Shown here: one piece after another, positions 1 through 5,596 of the stretch
Layout: each line of letters begins with the position of its first letter
How positions within the stretch are numbered: position 1 is the stretch's first letter
Assembly: GCA_030629485.1 (NCBI GenBank)
Contig: DAOVOW010000153.1
Span: 1-5,684 of the forward strand
From: a bacterium
GTDB lineage: Bacteria; Zixibacteria; MSB-5A5; GN15; FEB-12
Direction of reading: 5' to 3'
Length of the DNA stretch: 5,684 bases
Made by a program: the position numbers and the translations under genes
Notes under the pieces: generated by a model
Seen by the model: the letters and a program-made list of their open reading frames with translations, nothing else
Told to the model about the DNA's origin: nothing
The model's database searches: none

Positions 1-8
1 ATTCCAAC

Positions 9-104
9 ACTGGCTTTCGCCAGTATGACGATGATAGCAGAGATGGATGCCCGCCTGCGCGGGCATGACAACACCGGGCTGGGTGGTCCGGACATCTGTC
101 CGGA
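9..104. repeat. Cluster of three perfect short hairpins in non-coding DNA
   Basis: Three perfect inverted repeats lie in a row. The first (9-24) is ACTGGC, loop TTTC, GCCAGT. The second (47-66) is ATGCCCGC, loop CTGC, GCGGGCAT. The third (87-104) is TCCGGACA, a two-base centre, TGTCCGGA. None is followed by a T-tract on either strand, so they do not look like simple terminators. The 14-base core CCCGCCTGCGCGGG of the second hairpin recurs at 479-492, which suggests a dispersed intergenic repeat family of the REP type. The family assignment is inference; the pairing is read directly. Confidence 0.6.
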
Positions 105-137
105 TTTCATAGCGACAGTACTCCTAGTTCTGGTGGA

Positions 138-192
138 TCGAAACCCCTGGTCCGAAGGACCGCCCTGAGCGCAGTCGAAGGGCGGGTTTCGA
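138..192. repeat. Cloverleaf-shaped palindromic repeat (REP-like)
   Basis: Outer arms TCGAAACCC (138-146) and GGGTTTCGA (184-192) are perfect reverse complements. Between them sit two more hairpins: GGTCC-GAA-GGACC (149-161), and GCCCT (162-166) with AGGGC (179-183), enclosing GAGCGCAGTCGA. The whole element could fold as a three-way junction in single-stranded DNA or RNA. The inner CCTGAGCGCAGTCGAAGG-like core resembles palindromic intergenic repeats seen in many bacterial genomes (recalled from general knowledge, not searched). There is no T-tract and no coding potential. It may be a non-autonomous repeat moved by a REP-associated transposase-like protein encoded elsewhere. Confidence 0.6.
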
Positions 193-478
193 CACCCTCG
201 ACTTCAGCACTCGCAAAAACACTACCGGCTCCAACCAAGATGCGCCTGTACATTGGTTAATAAAAGGACAAGCCACATGGCCACCATGACTCATGAACTA
301 CGAAGTGTGCCTCGACCGACAACTCACTCGCACCTGCCGGCTCCCGAATCACCCTCTTCTCATGGCGGGCCTCGTAATCACCACCAATTCTGTTAGGCGA
401 ATATGAAAATACACAAAACGAACCCATTTCCGCGTCGTGCCCCGAGGCCTGCCCTCAGAATTCAAAATTAACCTCCGC
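193..478. other. Non-coding stretch without a supported gene
   Basis: No convincing gene is visible here on either strand. The longest notable plus-strand reading is a 39-codon ATG frame (277-396). It is rich in Pro, His and Ser, has only a distant purine-rich stretch upstream and shows no recognisable family. A minus-strand frame of 97 codons (642-349) overlaps the better-supported thioredoxin-like gene and reads as a shadow. The stretch is probably the space downstream of the minus-strand gene at 521-784 together with whatever lies to the left of the window. Confidence 0.5.
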
Positions 479-492
479 CCCGCCTGCGCGGG
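479..492 (-). terminator. GC-rich hairpin downstream of the thioredoxin-like gene, weak terminator or repeat copy
   Basis: On the minus strand CCCGC-GCAG-GCGGG forms a perfect 5-bp GC stem, about 28 bases after the stop codon of the gene at 521-784. A short TTAATTTT tract follows only after another seven or so bases, so intrinsic termination would be inefficient. The same 14-base core is present at 50-63, so this may simply be a copy of the local hairpin repeat that happens to sit at the 3' end of the transcript. Confidence 0.35.
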
Positions 493-520
493 AAGGACAG
501 GATGGGTACGGACCAGCCGC

Positions 521-784
521 TTACAGGCACCAGATGCTTTTTTCGAGCGCCTTGGCAATCTCTTTGGTCGAGGGAAACTTGCCAACGCCGCCTTTGCCAT
601 CTGCATTAGGCTGGGCGGAACCGACGATAGTGCAACCATCAAGAGTGATCGTCGGCACCTTCACCGGCTGCTCCGATTCAACGATGCGCGCCAGGATGCC
701 GTGCTCACGCACGAAGCGTTTGACGAAATCGCACGTCTTTGCCTGCTTCGGGTCCTTGCTTGAATAAATCAATCCGATTTCCAT
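521..784 (-). CDS. Small thioredoxin/glutaredoxin-fold protein lacking a CXXC motif
   Basis: This gene encodes 87 residues, near the usual glutaredoxin length of 80-90. The first strand (IGLIYSS, residues 3-9) is followed by a helix containing Cys18 (KTCDFVKRFV). Then comes VPTITLDG (43-50), the typical cis-proline segment and following strand of glutaredoxin-like domains, with Pro44 as the cis-proline candidate. The redox CXXC expected after the first strand is absent: that position reads SSKDPKQAKTC, leaving a single Cys18 at the helix, Cys51 after the DG turn, and Cys86 in the C-terminal Trp-Cys-Leu. A Gly-rich segment (63-68) and a closing helix (72-84) complete the domain. The ATG start is supported by AGGAGG five bases upstream and by a sigma70-like promoter. 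It is divergent from sodB, so a redox role is plausible but unproven. It may instead bind or sense a partner without dithiol chemistry. The fold assignment is moderate confidence; the function is unknown. Confidence 0.75.
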   Translation of the reverse strand: MEIGLIYSSKDPKQAKTCDFVKRFVREHGILARIVESEQPVKVPTITLDGCTIVGSAQPNADGKGGVGKFPSTKEIAKALEKSIWCL

Positions 785-789
785 AGGGA

Positions 790-795
790 CCTCCT
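790..795 (-). promoter_or_regulatory. Shine-Dalgarno AGGAGG of the thioredoxin-like gene
   Basis: A perfect AGGAGG lies on the minus strand five bases before the ATG at 784-782. It fixes the start of the small thioredoxin-fold gene and argues that this short frame is real. Confidence 0.8.
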
Positions 796-806
796 GATCC
801 CATTCT

Positions 807-836
807 ATAATATGCCCGCTCCGTCTAATGGGTCAA
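807..836 (-). promoter_or_regulatory. Sigma70-type promoter for the thioredoxin-like gene
   Basis: On the minus strand TTGACC (836-831) and TATTAT (812-807) are separated by 18 bases, close to the consensus -35 and -10 boxes. Transcription would start near base 800, giving a leader of roughly 15-20 bases that contains the Shine-Dalgarno. The assignment rests on sequence match only. Confidence 0.6.
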
Positions 837-1044
837 GCTAAAAACTGCCTGTCTCTTTCAATATTATACGAATGAACGAGGGTAGTTGAGTTACTTATCC
901 AGGAATAGTCAGGCCGGCCGGCCGGGGCGGTTCAAGATGCCGGGAACCACGGGAGTCAGCCGGCGGTTTAGTCACATAATACCCGCCCGCTGGGCGGCTG
1001 CCGAAGCAAAGACAGTAATTGGCGAGTGTAATTTGACGTGTAAT
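837..1044 (+). other. GC-rich structured leader or spacer upstream of sodB
   Basis: This stretch separates the divergent promoter from the sodB ribosome site. It contains GGCCGGCCGGCCGG (912-925), which is self-complementary; GGTTC/GAACC arms (929-933 and 944-948); and a perfect hairpin CCGCCC-GCT-GGGCGG (983-997). The segment 957-966 can pair with 983-992 in nine of ten positions, which would compete with that hairpin. A frame open from a TTG at 886 runs into sodB, but its 58 extra residues match nothing in the SOD family. A -10-like TATTAT occurs at 862-867 on the plus strand without a good -35. I see no clear operator. Confidence 0.4.
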
Positions 1045-1051
1045 GAAGGAG
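1045..1051 (+). promoter_or_regulatory. Shine-Dalgarno GAAGGAG of sodB
   Basis: GAAGGAG lies eight bases before the ATG at 1060. It supports that start over the in-frame TTG at 886, which would add 58 residues not found in the family. Confidence 0.8.
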
Positions 1052-1059
1052 CTATTGAG

Positions 1060-1641
1060 ATGGAACACAAACTACCGGAACTTCCGTATGCCAAAGATGC
1101 GTTGGCCCCGCACATCTCGGCCGAGACGCTTGACTATCACTACGGCAAACATCACCAGACATACGTAACCAATCTGAACAAGCTGATCGTGGGTACTGAG
1201 TTTGCCGATGCCACGCTCGAAGACATCATCAAGAAAGCATCGGGCGGTCTGTTCAACAATGCGGCCCAGGTCTGGAACCACAGCTTCTACTGGAACTGTC
1301 TTAGCCCCAAAGGTGGCGGCGAACCGACCGGTGAGTTGGCCAAGGCGATCAACAAAGCGTTCGGTTCGTTCGCGGATTTCAAGGAGAAGTTCTCCCAAAC
1401 CGCGATCACTACATTCGGTTCCGGCTGGGCCTGGCTGGTGAAAAACGGCGGCGGCGAACTTGAGATCATCAGCACCGGCAACGCCGGCACGCCGCTGACC
1501 GTGGGCAAGGCGCCGCTGCTGGCCTGCGATGTCTGGGAGCACGCGTACTATGTCGATTACCGCAACGCCCGACCCAAGTACGTCGAGGCGTTCTGGAACC
1601 TGGTCAACTGGGAGTTTGCTGCGAAGAATTTCGCCGGTTAA
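1060..1641 (+). CDS. sodB: Iron superoxide dismutase, Fe-type
   Basis: The product converts two superoxide radicals to oxygen and hydrogen peroxide in the cytoplasm, as a dimer in this family. The 193-residue length equals that of E. coli SodB, and the sequence follows it closely along its whole length (comparison from memory). The four metal ligands are in place: His27 ([11 protein letters not shown]), His74 (QVWNHSFYW), Asp157 and His161 ([16 protein letters not shown]). Tyr35 and the gateway residues are also present. Gln70 in FNNAAQ is the second-sphere glutamine position typical of Fe enzymes; Mn enzymes carry it instead at the later Gly/Gln site, which here is Gly140 in TGNAGTP. The start is chosen from the Shine-Dalgarno at 1045-1051 and the family N-terminus ([11 protein letters not shown]). 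There is no signal peptide. The gene stands alone, divergent from the thioredoxin-like gene and convergent with the long minus-strand cluster. It ends in a hairpin terminator. Confidence 0.97.
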   Translation: MEHKLPELPYAKDALAPHISAETLDYHYGKHHQTYVTNLNKLIVGTEFADATLEDIIKKASGGLFNNAAQVWNHSFYWNCLSPKGGGEPTGELAKAINKAFGSFADFKEKFSQTAITTFGSGWAWLVKNGGGELEIISTGNAGTPLTVGKAPLLACDVWEHAYYVDYRNARPKYVEAFWNLVNWEFAAKNFAG

Positions 1642-1680
1642 ACGGTAACGCGACAGGTAAACACCGGACTCCGAATATCG

Positions 1681-1710
1681 GGGCAGGGCCGTGATGGTCC
1701 TGCCCTTCTT
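1681..1710 (+). terminator. Rho-independent terminator of sodB
   Basis: GGGCAGGGCC (1681-1690) pairs with GGTCCTGCCC (1696-1705) through ten positions including one G-U, around the loop GTGAT. TTCTT follows immediately. It lies 40 bases after the sodB stop and just before the convergent glycosyltransferase stop. On the minus strand the stem also forms but lacks a T-tract, so its use as a two-way terminator is less certain. Confidence 0.75.
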
Positions 1711-1721
1711 CTATGCTTGAG

Positions 1722-3833
1722 CTAAGGGGTCTGGCCGGGCGCCGGTTGTTGCTGCTGCATACGCCGCATCGTCTCCTGGACGAGTTGAGTGGCGTAACCG
1801 GCCTTGAAACGGTTCACCTTCACGCCGCGATCGATATACATGTACGCCTGTGGCATCAGCGCCTGGTTCTCACTTTTCGACGCCAACAACAGATAGACCC
1901 TCCCGCACATCATCTGTACGCTGAAATCGGTGGGGTACTTCTCAGCCATCGTGGTTACCAGCCTGAGCGCATCGTCGTATTGACCGGTGCGCAGACTGAT
2001 ATCAGTCATCAATCGACCGCATGATTTGGTCATCCGATGCTCGGTCAGGTAGAAATCGATTTCGATTTGGGCGCTGTCGAGTTGAGATTCGTTCAAATAG
2101 TCCACCGCCTTCTCGTAGTGCGATAGCTGGTAGCGAACTGCCTGTGGATTCTGGAACCGTTCGCTGATGCGAAACAGCTTCACTTCGGTGTCACGGATCC
2201 ACCAGGAGGTCACCGGCGCGAGACCGTCCAGTTGCGGGTAACCCTTGACAGCCTCACTCAGGTTGGAAGCATCCACGGCGATATGCGTGATCGGGTGGCG
2301 GTCGAACAGTGTCGAGTCGATATCCGCGACTCCGAAAAGATGTATGAACGCCTTGAGGTCGGTGTCAATTGTCAGCGCCGGACCATAAGGTCCCGACACG
2401 ACGGCGTCCGGCCCAAGAATCTCGCGGATATCCTCATTGGCTTCCTTCAGATTGAAATTGTGTTCCAGGTAGTGGTAGCGTTGGATACGAAAACCATTGG
2501 CCAGAACCGACAGGCTGATCATCACCAGAACCCCGAGAACAACTATCGGTCGTCCCAAACGAAGGCGGAACTTGCCGAGAGCATAGCGCACCACCAGGGC
2601 CAATACTGCCGCTCCCGGCAGACAGCCCCAGGTCAGTGCGCGGTAGGGTGTGTTGTTGAAGTAGAAAACGTTACCCACCAGGTGATACAAAGCGAACCAG
2701 AATAATAGACCGAGGAACGCCGTTGCCCACCAGTCCGGTAGCGCCGCAGCGATCTTCCTCTTCAAGAGCAGTTTGTCCATCAGCGCAAATGGGAGAACAA
2801 TGACTGCTGGAATCAAAAACAAGGTGTACCGCAGCGGCGAGTAGTTCAACGGCATCAAACCGAGCACGACAACTCCGACCCACGACGCGGTGAGGATAAT
2901 CACCGGCGATAGTTTCTGTTGGCCGCCACTTCCGCGGATGAATAGAACCAAACTGCCACCGGCGGCCAGCAGAAACATGAACAGGTCGGGATCGAGATAG
3001 TACATGCGGTTCCGAAAGCCGTAGCCGATCAGATGTTCAAAGAAACCCCAGGGTGAACTGAGTCCGGCGGGGAAACCGCGCAGACCATACGACTGCTCGC
3101 CGACGTAGCGGAAAGCAGCGGAGAAATCGGTGCCGTAGAGTGCGATGATCAATACTGCCGAAAAAGCCGCGTACACACCGACCGCCATCGCCATCAATCG
3201 CCAACGGCTCTGTCGTTCGGAAACGAAAACAGCTACCAGTAAGGCGGGCAACAAGAGCGCTCCAAACAGTTTGCCGGTAAACGTTGCCAACGCCACCAGG
3301 ACCGCCGACAACAAAATCCCCCATACGCGGTCACCGAACCAGCAATAAACGAAAAAGAACAGCGAGGCTATGAAGACGAGACCGTTCTCCAGGTACGAAA
3401 GTCGTCCGTAGGTCAGGAGGGTAACGTTGATGACATAACACAACGCCACTACCGGAAGCACCCAGGTTCGACAATGTCGAAAGAGGCCGAGGAGAAAGAA
3501 CAAGAGTCCACCGAGGGATAAAACCAATCCGCCGGCGCTGGTCGACGACACACCCGAAAGGGAGAATAGACCCCACCCGACCAGCGAGGTCAATGAATGC
3601 TGGTAGACGGTCCAGCGGGGATAGTCAAATGGATCCCAGTTGTCAAAGAGGATCTCGTTGCGGGCATGGTGAACGTACTGCGCCGGATCAGTGGCCAGTG
3701 ACTGCCCCAACCCGGAGTAGTACATAGGCGGGTCGGAAGTCAAATCCGACGCCCAGAAGAGTACGCCGCCGATCACGATCAGCAGAGTGAGGACGTACAA
3801 CAACAGGTCGGTTTTTGTCAAAGATGTTTTCAT
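1722..3833 (-). CDS. GT-C membrane glycosyltransferase (GT39/PMT-like) with a C-terminal TPR-like domain
   Basis: This is a 703-residue polytopic protein. A transmembrane helix (about 10-29) leads into a first outer loop, LATDPAQYVHHARNEIL (46-62), with an acidic residue (Asp49) where GT-C enzymes carry their catalytic or metal-linked Asp. About ten further hydrophobic segments follow up to residue 447. The run YSPLRYTLFLIPAVIVLP (331-348) resembles the Arg-Tyr segment of the PMT_2/ArnT-like families. Residues 450-560 form a soluble domain (AVVSGPYGPALTID...) of the kind that follows the membrane core in these enzymes. Residues 569-690 are helical and TPR-like, ending in a Gln/Pro-rich tail. 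Such enzymes move a sugar from a polyprenyl-phosphate carrier to a protein or lipid on the outer face of the inner membrane; the actual donor and acceptor cannot be read from the sequence. The ATG start has no strong Shine-Dalgarno. The gene lies 71 bases after selD on the same strand and is probably co-transcribed. Confidence 0.75.
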   Translation of the reverse strand: MKTSLTKTDLLLYVLTLLIVIGGVLFWASDLTSDPPMYYSGLGQSLATDPAQYVHHARNEILFDNWDPFDYPRWTVYQHSLTSLVGWGLFSLSGVSSTSAGGLVLSLGGLLFFLLGLFRHCRTWVLPVVALCYVINVTLLTYGRLSYLENGLVFIASLFFFVYCWFGDRVWGILLSAVLVALATFTGKLFGALLLPALLVAVFVSERQSRWRLMAMAVGVYAAFSAVLIIALYGTDFSAAFRYVGEQSYGLRGFPAGLSSPWGFFEHLIGYGFRNRMYYLDPDLFMFLLAAGGSLVLFIRGSGGQQKLSPVIILTASWVGVVVLGLMPLNYSPLRYTLFLIPAVIVLPFALMDKLLLKRKIAAALPDWWATAFLGLLFWFALYHLVGNVFYFNNTPYRALTWGCLPGAAVLALVVRYALGKFRLRLGRPIVVLGVLVMISLSVLANGFRIQRYHYLEHNFNLKEANEDIREILGPDAVVSGPYGPALTIDTDLKAFIHLFGVADIDSTLFDRHPITHIAVDASNLSEAVKGYPQLDGLAPVTSWWIRDTEVKLFRISERFQNPQAVRYQLSHYEKAVDYLNESQLDSAQIEIDFYLTEHRMTKSCGRLMTDISLRTGQYDDALRLVTTMAEKYPTDFSVQMMCGRVYLLLASKSENQALMPQAYMYIDRGVKVNRFKAGYATQLVQETMRRMQQQQPAPGQTP

Positions 3834-3855
3834 ACAGACGTCGCAGCTTCACTAC

Positions 3856-3867
3856 CCTGGCGCCAGG
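3856..3867. repeat. 12-bp perfect palindrome between selD and the glycosyltransferase gene
   Basis: CCTGGCGCCAGG is its own reverse complement and sits in the 71-base gap between the two genes, 23 bases before the glycosyltransferase start. It could be a protein-binding site or part of a weak hairpin. It has no T-tract, so it is not an obvious terminator. It may be a chance palindrome in GC-rich DNA. Confidence 0.3.
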
Positions 3868-3904
3868 CAACCCAAGGCGAAATCAGTTGGTGGGTAACAT
3901 CAGG

Positions 3905-4960
3905 TTACTCAACAACAATACTGTGCTTCCCTCGTGCTTCCACCTCCCCTATCCTCCAGCCGAACAGGTTCGCTCGCTCCAGATCGGCGGCAAACTGATC
4001 GGCGTCGTCTTCGGCTATCACGATCAACAGTCCGCCCGACGTTTGCGGGTCAAACAGTACCGCTTCGACGTTCTCGGGGACATCCCGACTGACCATCAAG
4101 TGGTCCTTAAGAAATTCGCGGTTGGCCAGAGCCCCGGCTGGGATCATTTTCGCGTCGGCCAGTTCCAGCGCCTGCGGCATCAGGGGTACCAGTCGCGAAT
4201 CGAAGTGAATCGTCACCTCCGAGGCCGTCGCCATTTCCAAAGCATGCCCCAACAGGCCATAACCGGTGATGTCGGTGGCAGCGTGGGCGTTGTGTTGCAC
4301 CATCAACTCTGCCGGTCCACGATTCAACTGCGCCATCTGAGTCGCCACGATCCTCTCCAACTCCGGAGGTGCGGCGCGGCGCTTGATGGCGGTAGTGATC
4401 AACCCGGTGCCAAGTGGTTTGGTGAGAAACAGCCGGTCGCCCGGACGCGCGCCGCCGTTGGTGATAATGCGCCGTGGATCAACCACCCCGGTCACCGCGA
4501 TGCCGTACTTCAGTTCCTTGTCCTTGATCGAGTGTCCCCCTACCACCACCGCTCCCGCTTCGGCAACTTTGTCACCGCCCCCGCGCAGGATCTCGGTGAG
4601 AAACTCATCCGGCATCGATCCGACCGGGAAGCCGACGATATTCAAAGCCGTTAACGGTCGTCCGCCCATAGCGTAAACATCGGACAGTGCGTTGGCAGCG
4701 GCAATCTGACCGAACTGATACGGATCATCGACGATCGGCGGAAAGAAGTCGACCGTCTGAACCAGCGCCTGCTGCTCGTTGATTCGGAAGACACCGGCGT
4801 CGTCCGCATGATTGAAGCCGACCAGCAAATCCGGGTGCGACCATTTGGGAAGTGCCTCAAGTGCCTGCGCCAAAAACTTTGGCGCCAGTTTCGACGCTCA
4901 ACCGGCGCAACTGACTTCGGCCGTCAGCTTGATTGTGGTTTCTTTACGTTTGTCTTCCAT
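3905..4960 (-). CDS. selD: Selenophosphate synthetase with in-frame UGA-encoded selenocysteine
   Basis: SelD makes selenophosphate from selenide and ATP, the selenium donor for selenocysteine and selenouridine synthesis. Reading from the ATG at 4960 through a UGA at codon 21 gives 351 residues, a normal SelD length. The N-terminus reads KLTAEVSCAG-Sec-ASKLAPKFL: Sec21 falls where E. coli has Cys17, and Lys24 where it has the catalytic Lys20. The family core follows: ADDAG (Asp53-Asp54), TVDFFPPIVDDP (Asp71, Asp78), NALSDVYAMGG (Asp94), GGHSI (141-145), TKPLGTG, TDITGYGLLGH (Asp230) and FDPQTSGG (303-310). Start evidence: the ATG is eight bases after the preceding gene's stop, an in-frame TGA two codons upstream blocks a longer reading, and no strong Shine-Dalgarno is present, so translational coupling is likely. 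A caller that stops at UGA will start at an internal TTG (4873) and yield a 322-residue form lacking the catalytic loop. The alternative, a decayed SelD with a nonsense mutation, is unlikely because the flanking residues and the rest of the protein are intact and a SECIS-like hairpin follows. Confidence 0.95.
4865..4888 (-). promoter_or_regulatory. Bacterial SECIS-like hairpin downstream of the selD UGA
   Basis: On the minus strand CTGGCGCCAAA (4888-4878) pairs with TTTGGCGCAG (4874-4865) in ten base pairs with one bulged G, closing a GTT loop. If the last A-T pairs open, the loop becomes AGTTT. Twenty bases separate the UGA from the first loop base, and the loop begins with G (or has G second). 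As I recall the bacterial SECIS consensus, the loop should lie about 16-37 bases after the UGA with a G among its first two bases; this fits. SelB carrying Sec-tRNA would bind it on the mRNA. The hairpin is within the coding sequence, as is usual in bacteria. Confidence 0.75.
4898..4900 (-). other. UGA codon decoded as selenocysteine (SelD residue 21)
   Basis: The in-frame TGA sits between GCC GGT and GCG TCG AAA, giving Ala-Gly-Sec-Ala-Ser-Lys. This is the active-site position that is Cys or Sec throughout the SelD family. It is the only stop codon between the ATG at 4960 and the TAA at 3907-3905. Confidence 0.92.
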
Positions 4961-4968
4961 ACATCACA

Positions 4969-5484
4969 TTAGAATGATATTCTCAAGGCCGAACCGACGC
5001 CGATAGCGCGCGGTGCCAACTGTGGACCCAAACTTACTTCGATTGACAACCGCTTCTGATCCCGATTGTAGACCCGCACCGCTTCTTTGAGATGGTTGGT
5101 AGCGGAAGTTCCATATATGGTCGAAACAAATCCGAAACCGACGGCAGACATCAGAAACCACTGGTAATCGTCATGCCGATTCTCGAAAAGGGACAGGATC
5201 AGCATCGTGGCAATGGAAGCGCCGCCAATATAACCCGTTGCCGTCGCCTTCGCCTTGTTTCCGGCGTATTTCTCCATTTCAAACAGAGCTCGTGCGTTTC
5301 CCTTCATAAGGAGTCGCAACGAATTTCCCCTGGCGCCGACGTCCTGATAGGTATCGCCGCTGTCGACAGAGTACTTCCATCCCTGGAGGATCTCCTTCTT
5401 GAGTACGATCTCATCGGCAGAGACACTCCCGCCCATGACAAGAATCAGGGAAGTAAGCAATATGGACAGAACCAGTTTCGACAC
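4969..5484 (-). CDS. Small exported protein of unknown function with two hydrophobic segments
   Basis: This gene encodes 171 residues. I do not recognise a family. Residues 1-23 form a signal peptide (short basic start, hydrophobic run, likely cleavage after Val-Ser-Ala before Asp-Glu). The next 60 residues are polar (GWKYSVDSGDTYQDVG, then a basic/amphipathic helix around 55-80). Two hydrophobic Gly/Ala/Ser-rich segments follow (about 84-100 and 109-127) with a His/Asp-rich turn ENRHDDYQ between them. Then comes a helix NHLKEAVRVYNRDQ (130-143) and an amphipathic strand-like end, terminating in Phe as outer-membrane proteins often do. A periplasmic or membrane-attached location is likely. 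The GTG start is supported by AGGAG six bases upstream and by a promoter. It is the first gene of the cluster, and its stop lies eight bases before the selD start, so the two are probably co-transcribed and translationally coupled. Confidence 0.8.
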   Translation of the reverse strand: MSKLVLSILLTSLILVMGGSVSADEIVLKKEILQGWKYSVDSGDTYQDVGARGNSLRLLMKGNARALFEMEKYAGNKAKATATGYIGGASIATMLILSLFENRHDDYQWFLMSAVGFGFVSTIYGTSATNHLKEAVRVYNRDQKRLSIEVSLGPQLAPRAIGVGSALRISF

Positions 5485-5490
5485 AGTTAT

Positions 5491-5495
5491 CTCCT
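5491..5495 (-). promoter_or_regulatory. Shine-Dalgarno AGGAG selecting a GTG start
   Basis: AGGAG on the minus strand lies six bases before GTG (5484-5482). It decides in favour of this non-ATG start, which also gives a complete signal peptide. Confidence 0.75.
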
Positions 5496-5516
5496 ACAAG
5501 TGCAATTGCAGCCTCA

Positions 5517-5545
5517 AGAATAGCCCAATCATAGCATGATGTCAA
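5517..5545 (-). promoter_or_regulatory. Strong sigma70-type promoter of the exported protein-selD-glycosyltransferase cluster
   Basis: On the minus strand a consensus TTGACA (5545-5540) and TATTCT (5522-5517) are separated by exactly 17 bases. Transcription would start near 5510, about 25 bases before the GTG start, leaving room for the Shine-Dalgarno but no long regulatory leader. No other promoter of similar quality is seen before selD, so this one probably drives selD too. Confidence 0.7.
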
Positions 5546-5596
5546 CTGTGGTGTCGGCGGGGGATGCTTGGACTTTCAATCACTGCTCTGAGTTTT

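Noticed and set aside
9..192. CRISPR array
   Set aside because: The hairpins differ from one another, and there are no evenly spaced direct repeats or spacers.
277..396. 39-codon plus-strand ATG frame
   Set aside because: Pro/His/Ser-rich composition, no well-placed Shine-Dalgarno and no recognisable family.
886..1059. N-terminal extension of sodB from a TTG start at 886
   Set aside because: The 58 added residues match nothing in SodB, there is no good ribosome site at 886, and a clear Shine-Dalgarno precedes the ATG at 1060.
1072..1542. 156-codon minus-strand frame antisense to sodB
   Set aside because: Shadow of sodB, whose metal ligands and length leave no doubt about the coding strand.
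3815..4654. 279-codon plus-strand frame antisense to selD
   Set aside because: Shadow of selD: the minus strand carries every SelD motif, while the plus-strand product is rich in Arg, His and Gln with no domain.
3905..4873. A 322-residue SelD starting at TTG 4873
   Set aside because: It lacks the conserved catalytic loop and has no Shine-Dalgarno; TTG there encodes an internal Leu (residue 30) of the Sec-containing protein.
4865..4888. The selD hairpin as a terminator or attenuator
   Set aside because: It lies inside the coding sequence, has its T residues within the stem, and its spacing from the UGA fits SECIS better.
4961..4969. In-frame ATG-TGA-TGT just before the selD ATG, possibly a second Sec codon
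   Set aside because: It overlaps the stop of the upstream gene, would add only three residues, and no family N-terminus requires it; treated as an ordinary stop.
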